Shown one piece after another: positions 60,455-64,000 of a DNA stretch of 64,000 nt. How positions within the stretch are numbered: the stretch's first letter is position 1; the number at the start of each line of letters is the position of its first letter. The DNA is taken from the NCBI GenBank assembly GCA_963585895.1, contig OY757934.1, positions 33,484,712 through 33,548,711 on the forward strand. The letters run 5' to 3'. This DNA is from Sepioteuthis lessoniana. Taxonomy: Eukaryota; Mollusca; Cephalopoda; Myopsida; Loliginidae. The notes under the pieces are model-generated. The model saw nothing but the letters and a program-made list of their open reading frames with translations. It did not search any database and was not told where the DNA came from. The translations under genes and the position numbers were made by a program.

Positions 60455-63400
60455 CACTATCTATTCTAATTCTTTCTAGTTGTTTCCTTTTTTTTTCCAC
60501 TTCTTTCATCTTTTGTCTATTTTATTATGTAATTGTTTGTAATTTTGAAAGAATTATGATGAGAAGTGTTATTGAAAAAAAAATCGAGTAGAAATTAAAA
60601 GCAGACATTAAAAACTAATAATTTCAAATACGGGATCTTGTATTTTTTATGCACTAATTTGACTAAATAATGAGAGAAGTTTAAAAAGCCAGGTCTTTGT
60701 AATTAGAAATAATACCAGATTCAACAATCTTTTCACAACTTTTTGTTATATACATTAACTAACATTTTAGAATCTTTAAAAATAAAAGTTGTGATAAGTT
60801 TCTAAATTCTGTCGGACTATTATGTTCTTTTTGCTGTCTTTTTTAAAATCCCTCTTATGTTCATAAATTTATTTTTGGATTGAATGAAATGTTTTACCTA
60901 CATATTTTTTATTACTATCTAGGATAGAATAAATGCCAGCATCAGATTTGATGTAGGTATTGTTATTCTTATTATTGATTATGAAGAGTTTGTGAGTGTT
61001 TTAATTCCAAAGTTGTTTAAAGTTTTTCAATGATGTTTGTGTTTGAATTATTGGGTAAAATAATATATCTGTATAGTAGATTATTATTAGAAATTTTTGG
61101 AAAACATTTTCATTTTTGAATTTTAAAAGCTTTTATTTCAACATGTTGTATGAAGAATTTAGGATACTGAAGTTGAATGAAGGACTTTTCTATATATTCA
61201 AGTTCATCATTTAAAAATTTGGGGGTTTAAATTTTAAGAGCTCTGGGGTAAAAACCTATGATTATACCACTTTTTATTTTGGTGTTATGATGTGAATAAA
61301 AATATACATGCACATTTTTAATAGTAAATTTATGATGAACTTTAAATTCTAATTTGTTGTTATCATTTGTTAATAAGATATCTAAGAAAGATAAGGTGTT
61401 ATTAGTTTCTAGTTTGTAAGTAAAATCTATGATAGATTTAGTTTTGTTTAGTCTATCTATAATCTTTCTTAAGTCATTATTTCATGGATATATAAGTAAT
61501 ATATCATCTATATAATGAAAATAAATAGAATCTTTGGGTATTATGAATTTAAAGAGACCAGATTCAAGAAATAGACATGCAAGGACCCACTAAGAGGCAA
61601 ATCAATGGATAAACCAAATTTTTGTTTATAAAAATTTACATATATATATAGGGTGTCCCTAAAAATTTGACATTATTTTAAAGCAATTATCTTGAAAACT
61701 ACTAAGTCTAGCTCAATGAAATGGAACAGTTTAGGTGTTGAACATCATATTCATTCTGGGGCTGATTTCATGAGTGTTTAATATGTGCACAGCTTGTGAT
61801 ATGCCACATGTCAAGTTGGTAGTTAAGCTCTTGGTAAACATGCTGTAGCATGTCTCTGGTAACATTATTCAGTGCAGAAGTGATTCTCTGCTTGACTTCA
61901 ATGTTATCATGAAGAAGGGGGACATAGACCAGTTCCTTCACAGAAAGAAATCACACAGGGACAGGTCTGGTGACTGCAGTGGCCATTTCATAAGAAAACT
62001 GTCTTCATATCCACCATGTCTGATCCATCTCTCTGGCAGATTCTCATTGAGGTAAGTATGTACTGTCCTCTTCTAATAATTATAAAATCTTGATCTGTTT
62101 CTATACATTCTGTGAAAATTTGAGGTTATTTCAGCTAGAATTGTCCAAATTATTGGCTGGTGAAATGATGTCAAATTTTATGGAACACTACAGGGTGTCC
62201 CATAAAATTATATATCTTCCCACACACATATACACATACATAGATACATACTGAATTATTACTAACAGTATTGCCTATAAATAAGTACCCTCCCAATATT
62301 TTTCATAAAAAGTTGATTATCTTCAAAACAAAATATACCATGATTTTAATATTTCTAGTGAAACACTATACAATGAAAACTGAAATTATTAGATATCATT
62401 TATGTTATGATGAGATATGTAATCACCACCGGAACAGTTTAAATAAGGAACTAGGTCACCGGTCACCGGACAGACATACACAGAGAAACACAGGGAGACA
62501 CCCTGGACTGAACACGTGAAGAACAAACACTCTCTCTGTAAATATTACAATAAACATCTTCTTTATTTATTCAAACCCATAGTACATATTATTTCCTTTA
62601 TTTCCTTTCACGGAACACTATCTCTTGATTATCCTTATATTATTGCCACCTCAGGATATATCAATTTATCACCAAACAGCAATTGGAATTCTGTGACCAA
62701 GAAAAGAAATTAGGTTTAGTTTGAAAATATATTTACAACATAGAATTTTGTCTAAGTATGTACTTATTTTTTGTTACTTATTCATGAGTACTACTGTAGA
62801 GTATTTGAATGCCAATTATAAGCTGTATGTTTAACAAAGGATATTATAAACAACTGGTTTTCCCAACTTTTTCTTGGTAACTGAATAGTAGAACTGGAGC
62901 CTTTTTTGAACATCTAATTTAATAATATCAGCACATTGTAATATTTGCATATCTTTCTCTTTTGAGGTAAAAATATATCTGGCAAGTACAGTATATCATT
63001 CATATTGAAGAAGAAGAGTCCTATGTCTTTACAAGAGGTTTTATATAAAAAAATAAATCAAATGGTTAAATGTAAACATTCCTTATAACATACCAGGTTC
63101 TGGTGATTTGGAATTCTCAGAATTCTTGAAATCTTCCCATGAAGCTTTTACTTCTTTATCATTTTCAGTGTCACTGTCAAAATAAATATCAATCTTTGAA
63201 ATCATTTGTATAAACAGATTTCTATTATATTAGTTTGACTTATATCATTGTTCAATGCACAGAAAACAAGCACTCTGTTTTAAAATTATCAGTTTTGTGT
63301 ATGCAGGATTTTAAGGAATCAAAATTGTAGCATGCTCCAAGAATATTATTAGGAAATGTGTATGCAGTTATTATTTGTAGTTAGCATTGGTGAATTAGAA

Positions 63401-63710
63401 GATTAAACAAATGTTCCAAAAGAGAGGATAGTAACTAGCAGTTAGCAACTAGAGCAACAAGATTCACAACAGAAGGGAAAAATTACTGCAGTAATTTTTG
63501 CTATGATTTTACTGTAAACTGAACTGGTAGGGATTTTAAAAAATACCACATATTTTCATTAAAGCTCATTAACTTTTCATTAATTCAACCCTCTGTATCA
63601 TAATAATACTCACCCATCAGTTGTATTTTTAGGCCTAGGAAGATTTCTGATACCTTCCATGAGTTGGTCAATGTCATCTTGATTGCCAGAAGATGCATCA
63701 TCATGAAAAA
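25610..63710 (-). CDS. CEP95: CEP95-like centrosomal coiled-coil protein (14 exons, N-terminus off-window)
   Basis: Fourteen exons join with matching phases into 622 codons plus TAA: 63710-63614, 63173-63094, 58704-58357, 51933-51798, 48489-48297, 41800-41708, 39880-39829, 38952-38893, 37401-37235, 36627-36553, 34552-34400, 33827-33694, 30935-30851 and 25807-25610. The first part (residues 1-315) is acidic, low-complexity and proline-rich. Residues 350-622 are charged and helical and form coiled coils. The C-terminal blocks ARARKYYNEFSAQMRSRMM, LQNEIDSMEN, MKRDLRKKMEEEV and DEDEAYFRELDAERVKR match my memory of vertebrate CEP95 (CCDC45), a centrosome and spindle-pole protein of about 820 residues. 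That leaves about 200 residues, including the CH-like domain, beyond the right edge. No start codon or promoter is visible. Splicing is inferred from sequence, not from transcripts. Confidence 0.87.
26655..26867 (+). repeat. Intronic direct repeat, copy 1
   Basis: About 213 bp here match 28215-28432 closely, from ATGTGTGAAAAATGTC to AGAGCTCAT. Differences are a few substitutions and a small (TA)n change. The second copy lies 1.56 kb away in the same orientation. Confidence 0.8.
27269..27379 (+). ncRNA. Degenerate hammerhead-like structure, Penelope type
   Basis: CTGATGA at 27345-27351, stem II GTCC/GGAC (27354-27357 with 27364-27367) and GAAA at 27369-27372 form the core. GTACTAG (27373-27379) can pair with CTAG..TAC (27269-27277), and TTACAAAGT (27290-27298) with ACTTTTGTAA (27324-27333). 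The cleavage position reads CAG instead of NUH, so it is probably dead. Such hammerhead motifs are known in Penelope-like elements. Confidence 0.45.
27503..27560. repeat. (AT)n microsatellite
   Basis: About 29 uninterrupted AT units, followed by a short (AC)n-like stretch. Confidence 0.95.
28215..28432 (+). repeat. Intronic direct repeat, copy 2
   Basis: The partner of 26655-26867. It stops about 45 bp before the mariner terminus at 28478. Confidence 0.8.
28478..30105 (+). mobile_element. Internally deleted mariner/Tc1-like element split by a LINE
   Basis: The terminus ACAGGGTGTGAAAGCAAAA at 28478 is followed by an N-terminal region, then directly by KQDLSPDRSPLDH near 28900 and IEEEWNKMSEEFILKPCKSF near 29010. 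The middle of the transposase, with its first catalytic residues, is missing. The LINE at 29081-30023 interrupts the end. The remaining tail (TTTACTGTTTTGTGTCTATC) resumes at 30024. The copy at 44840-45545 has the same deletion, so this deleted form was itself multiplied. Confidence 0.75.
29081..30023 (-). mobile_element. RTE-like LINE, 5' truncated, nested in the mariner
   Basis: (ATC)n begins at about 29081. The minus strand then encodes, from 30010 leftwards, TEYFDIVAGVLQGDTLAP, FIICLDYVHRTLIDKI, DADYADDIAILANTPNQAET, SILLYGCTTWTLTKRLEKK and the RHAGHCWRSRDEL end. One frameshift lies near 29612 in a T run. The YADD motif is intact. Compared with the uninterrupted mariner copy at 45 kb, about 35-40 bp of target were lost, so it has no target duplication. 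Confidence 0.88.
30232..30450 (+). repeat. Interspersed repeat C, copy 2
   Basis: Shares the CCTCTGCAGAGATGCAGT and GTGTATTCTA blocks with the repeat at 1830-2096, in reverse orientation, plus an upstream TAGATGGGACCCTAAGA part also visible at 36010. Confidence 0.6.
30851..30935 (-). CDS. CEP95: CEP95-like exon after the U12 intron
   Basis: An 85-bp exon encoding (F)YHDQFKILTENMKHQ and KAQKMAQEAAQTQ, with donor GTAAATA. The (S)MEN-x-Y-x-DQF join with the previous exon matches the spacing I recall for the vertebrate protein. A normal AG acceptor at CTAACAG (30898) would drop YHDQFKILT and bring in a stop, so it is rejected. Confidence 0.78.
30936..30953 (-). promoter_or_regulatory. 3' end of the probable U12 intron, with branch-like site
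   Basis: The minus strand reads CTTTGACTCCTTCTCAT, then the exon C TAC CAT GAC. CTTTGAC resembles the U12 branch motif (CCTTRAC) at the usual 10-15 base distance. Frame and family length require the intron to end in AT. An end in AC four bases later would be canonical for AT-AC introns but shifts the frame into a stop. Confidence 0.55.
31326..32403 (-). mobile_element. Decayed mariner inside the U12 intron
   Basis: Inverted termini GGGCGAGTCAAAAGTTTTGC (31328) and its complement (32380-32403) delimit it. The minus strand encodes VNRKQVFLQQFNTQPHT and YCPDLDHLDYYLFQSMANFL, the mariner catalytic region. The second Asp has become Phe (QQFN); the third (LDYYLF) is kept. The C-terminal WQKC-like end lies near 31430. 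An LTR-like repeat sits in its middle. Confidence 0.7.
31640..31985 (+). mobile_element. LTR-like repeat nested in the mariner
   Basis: TCCTCTCTCCTTGTGTTTGTG, GAATAAAGCAGTTTCATATC and TGAAC parallel the ends of the blocks at 20000 and 23240. It interrupts the mariner between its catalytic and C-terminal parts. It is probably a solo LTR; the left edge is approximate. Confidence 0.4.
33683..33693 (-). promoter_or_regulatory. Minor-spliceosome (U12-type) 5' splice site
   Basis: The intron starts ATATCCTTTTT on the minus strand. This fits the U12 consensus (A/G)TATCCTTT exactly over its whole length. U2-type donors begin GT; none within reach keeps the reading frame. Confidence 0.75.
33694..33827 (-). 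CDS. CEP95: CEP95-like exon, ends at probable U12 donor
   Basis: A 134-bp exon beginning in phase 0 after TTAACACCCAG. It encodes IFKRLFQDSLQIQRERIQEL, QNYLQEIRHHRSHQL and QNEIDSMEN, leaving two bases (TT). Reading on gives a stop within eight codons. No usable GT gives an in-frame join, so the exon must end at ATATCCTTTT. Confidence 0.83.
34400..34552 (-). CDS. CEP95: CEP95-like exon, coiled coil
   Basis: A 153-bp exon, phase 0 at both ends, encoding KEMKESKRHRVALKNRLHEK, then ARARKYYNEFSAQMRSRMM and SKKTKEEL. The ARKYY motif with the basic helix after it is a strong match to vertebrate CEP95. Confidence 0.88.
35995..36125 (+). repeat. Interspersed repeat C, partial copy 3
   Basis: ACCTATAGATGAGTCTCTAAC and CCCCAAAGCTTCAGAATTAG parallel bases 30237-30350. 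The copy runs into the fold-back element on its right. Confidence 0.45.
36126..36347 (+). ncRNA. Fold-back element with hammerhead-like core
   Basis: Arms 36126-36211 and 36260-36347 are nearly perfect reverse complements of about 86 bp, with a 48-base loop. The loop and arm bases hold a hammerhead-like order: GUU (36207-36209) as cleavage triplet, CTGAAGA (36231-36237), stem II GGCCA/TGGCC (36239-36243 with 36255-36259), GAAA (36260-36263), and stem III CACTATG with CGTAGTG, which continues into the long arms. Stem I (36210-36230) pairs poorly, the weakest point. It lies in an intron on the strand opposite to the gene. Penelope-like elements are a likely source. Confidence 0.6.
36553..36627 (-). 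CDS. CEP95: CEP95-like exon
   Basis: A 75-bp exon, phase 0 at both ends, encoding VDDAEKRQHILYDIIKKEIA and HAERM, a heptad-like helix. The donor is GTATAT and the acceptor GCTTTAG. A hammerhead-bearing fold-back element lies 200 bp downstream in the next intron. Confidence 0.82.
37235..37401 (-). CDS. CEP95: CEP95-like exon, start of conserved C-terminal region
   Basis: A 167-bp exon with acceptor CTTACTTTAG and donor GTATGT. It encodes VRGEDLLPALLEEFPHLQLS, METWHELWRKSIVQLEYLTR and RNSRRKRDQTQQQ. The L-P-L-EEFPHLQLS...W..LW pattern followed by a helical, basic stretch is one of the blocks used to recognise the family. Confidence 0.87.
38297..38733 (+). mobile_element. Internally deleted Tc1/mariner-superfamily element
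   Basis: Inverted ends AGGGTGTCTCAA (38299) and TTGAGACACCCTGTA (about 38720-38734) enclose 437 bp. An ATG at 38423 opens MPWTREEKIFCVTTYLETKS followed by FKTVSK and a stop. This is the N-terminus I associate with a widespread invertebrate IS630/Tc1-like transposase. All catalytic parts are deleted. Confidence 0.7.
38893..38952 (-). CDS. CEP95: CEP95-like exon (small, basic)
   Basis: A 60-bp exon with acceptor AATATTAG and donor GTAAATG. It encodes AMKKKTRKPNMKARVYNATK, a strongly basic stretch just before the coiled-coil part. Confidence 0.72.
39417..39442. repeat. (GT)n microsatellite
   Basis: About twelve GT units within intron sequence. Confidence 0.9.
39829..39880 (-). CDS. CEP95: CEP95-like exon (small)
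   Basis: A 52-bp exon encoding EKELLKITGGYMKFQDTG, with a good GTAAGT donor. The acceptor (CTAAACAAG) has a poor pyrimidine tract, so the 3' splice site is the least certain of the set. Phase fits the neighbours on both sides. Confidence 0.68.
41066..41315 (+). mobile_element. SINE family B
   Basis: Head CATTGGAATAATGGTTAGTG, B box GGTTCAATCCCAGG, body AAAGACTCAAAAAATGGTAC and end TTGAAAAGAGAGCCTTTGGG. It is followed directly by (TA)n at 41317-41363. Confidence 0.85.
41317..41509 (+). repeat. (TA)n, repeat D copy 2, (TA)n
   Basis: (TA)n at 41317-41363 and 41467-41509 bracket a piece carrying repeat D (41400-41466), the same unit as at 15566, again ending in (TA)n. Confidence 0.7.
41708..41800 (-). 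CDS. CEP95: CEP95-like exon
   Basis: A 93-bp exon, phase 0 at both ends, with acceptor AATTTTCAG. It encodes FIRRNYAEDLAELTKDVNSQ and AKSDKTAANEK. The donor GTATGG is weak; the frame stays open a little beyond it. Confidence 0.72.
43435..43689 (+). mobile_element. SINE family B with 14-bp target duplication
   Basis: ACTACATGGAAATT lies at 43435-43448 and 43676-43689. The body has head GGCCTAATGAGTAGAGTG, B box GGTTCAATCCTAGG and the usual end. Confidence 0.9.
44840..45545 (-). mobile_element. Internally deleted mariner/Tc1-like element, second copy
   Basis: On the minus strand the terminus CAGGGTATGAAAGCAAAATA near 45540 leads into a broken N-terminal region. Then come KQYLSLDLSPLHYVIRSILE and AIEEEWNKMSEEFILKPCKL near 45000, and QIIEKMVAIL. 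The deletion join is the same as in the copy at 28478. The 3' terminus is not clear. It cannot encode a working transposase. Confidence 0.75.
45968..46026. repeat. (CA)n microsatellite
   Basis: About 29 uninterrupted CA units, with an (AT)n run at 46105-46149 shortly after. Confidence 0.95.
46233..46625 (+). pseudogene. mariner transposase N-terminal (HTH) fragment
   Basis: Through frameshifts the plus strand reads MITPDEIHEDV near 46300, VEKWAAEFKQGRECLEDDP near 46360-46410, RSCTVTTQENIDKIHD near 46430 and ITKHCIATQLSILKEHV near 46495. This is the two-HTH DNA-binding half of a mariner transposase. No catalytic half follows. Confidence 0.7.
46811..47040 (+). repeat. Diverged 62-67-bp minisatellite
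   Basis: Four loosely matching units start at about 46811 (CATGTAGCTTGCAAGCC), 46875 (CATGTCGCCTGGCCAGC), 46942 (GTTGCCTCACTGACCA) and 47004 (GCATTGCTAGCCAAC). Each has a CACACATAA..CTTCTTTT-like second half. The order is clear but identity is low. Confidence 0.5.
47041..48240. other. Intron sequence, nothing recognised
   Basis: Open frames near 47241-47585 have no domain. The remainder is AT-rich intron. Confidence 0.5.
48297..48489 (-). CDS. CEP95: CEP95-like exon
   Basis: A 193-bp exon with acceptor TTTACATAG and donor GTAAGTG. It encodes LLDMIDVTLKQLDAESRPSA, then basic HKKQVHFEEPSYIKKVKKTP and a lysine-rich end. A mariner element ends only about 52 bp upstream of its acceptor (48542), so the intron's last bases are all that separate them. 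Confidence 0.85.
48542..49444 (+). mobile_element. mariner (DD34D) with internal deletion
   Basis: Inverted ends CAAGGTGCATACGATAAGTT and its counterpart (GTATGCACCTCG at 49433-49444) are flanked by TA. The coding part starts with KFCFKLGKNATE near 48790 and reads VNRASVFEWHKRFKEGRESV to SKEVNTPELI near 48970. It then resumes at YVEVLREFRKRFR and runs through GQWHFHQDNEPVHNS and PPYSPDLAPCDFWLFPKL to GGDYFEED near 49373. The second and third catalytic Asp are intact, with 34 residues between them. The first Asp lies in the deleted middle. At 903 bp it is about 400 short of a full mariner, so it is non-autonomous. Confidence 0.88.
48980..48997 (+). repeat. Three telomere-type GGGTTA units at the mariner deletion join
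   Basis: Exactly three GGGTTA units sit between the last N-terminal codons and the first resumed codons of the mariner. TTAGGG is the telomere repeat of most animals, including molluscs. Confidence 0.9.
49445..50850. other. Intron sequence, nothing recognised
   Basis: AT-rich with short frames only. No repeat family could be assigned. Confidence 0.5.
50841..51009 (-). mobile_element. 5'-truncated SINE family B with 10-bp target duplication
   Basis: TACACATATA lies at 50841-50850 and 51000-51009 around 149 bp of the 3' half of family B (GAAGGCTCCCTTTTCGATAG, then ATAATGCTGAGTGTTAAGC). Confidence 0.88.
51798..51933 (-). CDS. CEP95: CEP95-like exon
   Basis: A 136-bp exon with donor GTAAGT. 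Phase selects the acceptor TTTAGCAAAG rather than the TTTAG five bases earlier. It encodes ENLLIKLPRHEDKKKRTSPS and LSPEEATELLKTYSNNRTTD. It leaves two bases, completed in the next exon. Confidence 0.82.
52296..52576 (+). mobile_element. SINE family B with 13-bp target duplication
   Basis: TTTATATTTTAAA lies at 52296-52308 and 52564-52576. The body starts near TTGGCCTAATGAGTAGAGTG and ends CGACTATGGTCGCCAAC. Confidence 0.88.
52970..53576 (+). mobile_element. SINE family A, one fuller and one fragmentary copy
   Basis: Bases 53289-53576 are a diverged family A copy: TGGAGGTGATCATGGTGTAA, ATTCTCCCTCCAGCTATGGG, and the end GGGTTGGGTAAATAAATAAG. Bases 52970-53110 hold further family A pieces (ACTAATACCCTTGAGAAAAG, GCAGTCTAGGAGAAG). 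Target duplications are not clear. Confidence 0.7.
53948..54835 (+). mobile_element. maT/Tc1-like transposon, internally deleted
   Basis: Inverted ends CTGGGTGGAGTGATAAAATT (53948) and AATTTTATCATTTCACCCTA (about 54817) are flanked by TA. The element is 888 bp. It holds one long open frame described separately. The termini agree closely, so mobilisation by a related transposase is possible. Confidence 0.85.
54095..54697 (+). pseudogene. Transposase DNA-binding half joined in frame to the third catalytic Asp
   Basis: This 200-codon frame starts MSESDTMFNERDRT. It carries an HTH region (RTIASTLKMQIRTVQHLRAQ) and a second one (QQIARDLGVSHITVNACV, residues about 90-107), and continues to EKTKNLRLIKSI near residue 140. 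There it jumps straight to RPHSSPDLNPLDYFIWSYV, the third catalytic Asp. The first two catalytic residues and what lies between are missing, yet the frame is kept across the join. A one-base shift near 54630 replaces the normal end; the frame ending KAVIEAEGDYIE can be read in another phase. The product would bind DNA but not cut it. Confidence 0.8.
54858..55085 (-). mobile_element. SINE family B
   Basis: A near-complete minus copy: end GAGGACAACCTGAAGGCTCTC on the left, body GTACCA-like TGAGTCTTTGGTATGACTTG, B-box complement GGGATTAAACC and head complement ACCCAATAGGCCAATAGG. Confidence 0.8.
55092..55188 (+). repeat. Short fold-back element
   Basis: Left arm 55092-55139 (AATCTCACGAAGACATGAAT, AAAATAGGGCAGAC) and right arm 55144-55187 (GCCTGTTTTATTTTTGATCC, AAGTCTTCATAAGATT) pair over about 45 bp with scattered mismatches and a four-base loop. 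The short loop and long stem suggest an inverted-repeat relic or a MITE. Confidence 0.65.
56597..56940 (-). mobile_element. Full-length SINE family A with 12-bp target duplication
   Basis: AACAGAGAGCAT lies at 56597-56608 and 56929-56940. The minus-strand body has the tRNA-like head GGAGGTGCCCGTGGTGTAAT, B box GAGTTCAAATCC and the shared 3' end. An extra (TACCAT)n-like tail is present at 56609-56635. Confidence 0.9.
57496..57650 (+). repeat. 3' scrap of SINE family B, then (TA)n
   Basis: TACCTCAGTGTAGTAGCTATT and AAAGGGAGCCTTCAGA are the last 70 bp of family B. A long (TA)n follows at 57605-57650. Confidence 0.75.
58357..58704 (-). CDS. CEP95: CEP95-like exon, longest, proline-rich
   Basis: A 348-bp exon with acceptor TTTTTAAACAG and donor GTATAT. 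It encodes about 116 residues: DLLVGDIKTDDDPHNLTF, the proline-rich PEGPQPPPPLPQ, and a basic end WRRHIANLPPKKLSKDSKN. It is probably disordered. The proline run could bind SH3 or WW domains, but nothing here shows it. Confidence 0.85.
58954..59503 (-). mobile_element. RTE-like LINE: short 3' end plus inverted endonuclease piece
   Basis: From (ATC)n at 58954 the minus strand carries the LINE 3' end to about 59248 (TGCCGCAGGCACGG to GTGGCCGTATAGTTGG). From 59249 the plus strand encodes YTHTKDIKYHENGNGWTLAT, GGVGILIGPRALKTL and NPRATIISCYSPTNV, the apurinic-type endonuclease domain that belongs near the element's 5' end. About 1.8 kb or more between the two parts is missing. A 5' inversion with deletion is the simplest reading. 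I could not find target duplications. Confidence 0.7.
59504..61649. other. Intron sequence with microsatellite
   Basis: AT-rich intron of the CEP95-like gene with (TA)n at 60407-60450. No gene or repeat family is recognised. Confidence 0.55.
61650..62190 (-). mobile_element. Internally deleted Tc1/mariner-superfamily element
   Basis: GGGTGTCCCTAAAAATTTGAC at 61651 and the inverted ATGTCAAATTTTATGGAACAC near 62168-62187 are its ends. The minus strand encodes NLPERWIRHGGYEDS and LQSPDLSLCDFFL near 61920-62040, with the third catalytic Asp, then a broken C-terminal region. The first part of the transposase is absent. CAGGGTGTCCCATAAAATT at 62191 is another terminus-like stretch just outside. 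Confidence 0.7.
63094..63173 (-). CDS. CEP95: CEP95-like exon
   Basis: An 80-bp exon with acceptor TTTTGACAG and donor GTATGT-like. It encodes DTENDKEVKASWEDFKNSE and NSKSPEP. It takes one base to complete the codon begun in the previous exon and leaves one base. Confidence 0.78.
63614..63710 (-). CDS. CEP95: CEP95-like exon (first visible)
   Basis: A 97-bp exon between a TTGCTGAAG acceptor and a GTGAGT donor. It encodes FHDDASSGNQDDIDQLMEG and RNLPRPKNTTD. It is acidic and enters and leaves within codons (two leading and two trailing bases). This is a linker region with no domain. Confidence 0.78.
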
Positions 63711-64000
63711 CTTCAGCAAGAATATAAGACATTGAACAAAATATATATTGGATATCATAAGAAAGATGCAACTTAAATGCTAATGTCAATTAATATTTTG
63801 ATATCTAAATGATACTAAAATTAACTAATAAGTTTAAATATGATAAAAATATATTAAGAAGTGAATTTTTCCATTATGTAAAAGTGAATTATTTTGCACC
63901 ATATATAAAATATGTTGGTACTTATGCATCTATGTCACCGCAAAAAAGCCGAACTTTCCTGAGCGTTTCCGGGCTGGTAACAGAAAGAATCGGAATATGC

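Larger units (their letters stand above)
62191..64000. other. Intron sequence around the two rightmost exons
   Basis: Apart from the exons at 63094-63173 and 63614-63710 I see only AT-rich intron and a short GC-richer patch at 63930-64000 that I cannot assign. The gene's earlier exons are outside the window. Confidence 0.5.

Overview
This is a window of an AT-rich invertebrate animal genome, most likely a mollusc and probably a cephalopod such as an octopus. The signs are widely spaced, intron-rich exons, very long (AT)n, (CA)n and (CT)n microsatellites, many copies of two tRNA-derived SINE families, RTE-like non-LTR retrotransposons and a large set of decayed mariner/Tc1 elements. The species call is inference. 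Nothing bacterial, no CRISPR array and no rRNA gene was seen.

One host gene is well supported. Fourteen minus-strand exons between 63710 and 25610 join in a single continuous reading frame of 622 residues plus stop. They encode the central and C-terminal part of a coiled-coil protein that I recognise as CEP95 (CCDC45, a centrosome and spindle-pole protein). The promoter, start codon and N-terminal CH-like domain lie beyond the right edge. Twelve introns are ordinary GT-AG introns. The intron from 33693 to 30936 begins with an exact minor-spliceosome (U12) donor and only stays in frame with a non-AG 3' end.

Bases 1 to about 25600 lie downstream of the gene and hold no host gene I can support. 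They contain a Tc1-like fragment, SINEs, an RTE-like LINE with a 5' inversion and an exact 11-bp target duplication (2579-4394), degenerate LINE pieces, a canonical type I hammerhead ribozyme (7336-7379), an array of hairpin repeats with covarying stems (8165-8640), LTR-like GC-richer blocks, and Gypsy reverse-transcriptase relics on both strands (11549-14115).

The gene's introns are heavily colonised: SINEs with target duplications, internally deleted mariner/Tc1 copies (one with three TTAGGG units at its deletion junction), a LINE nested inside a mariner, an LTR-like repeat nested inside a mariner within the U12 intron, and a fold-back element that carries a hammerhead-like core (36126-36347). 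The hammerhead motifs and the hairpin array are the most unusual elements. The probable U12 intron is the most testable feature of the host gene.
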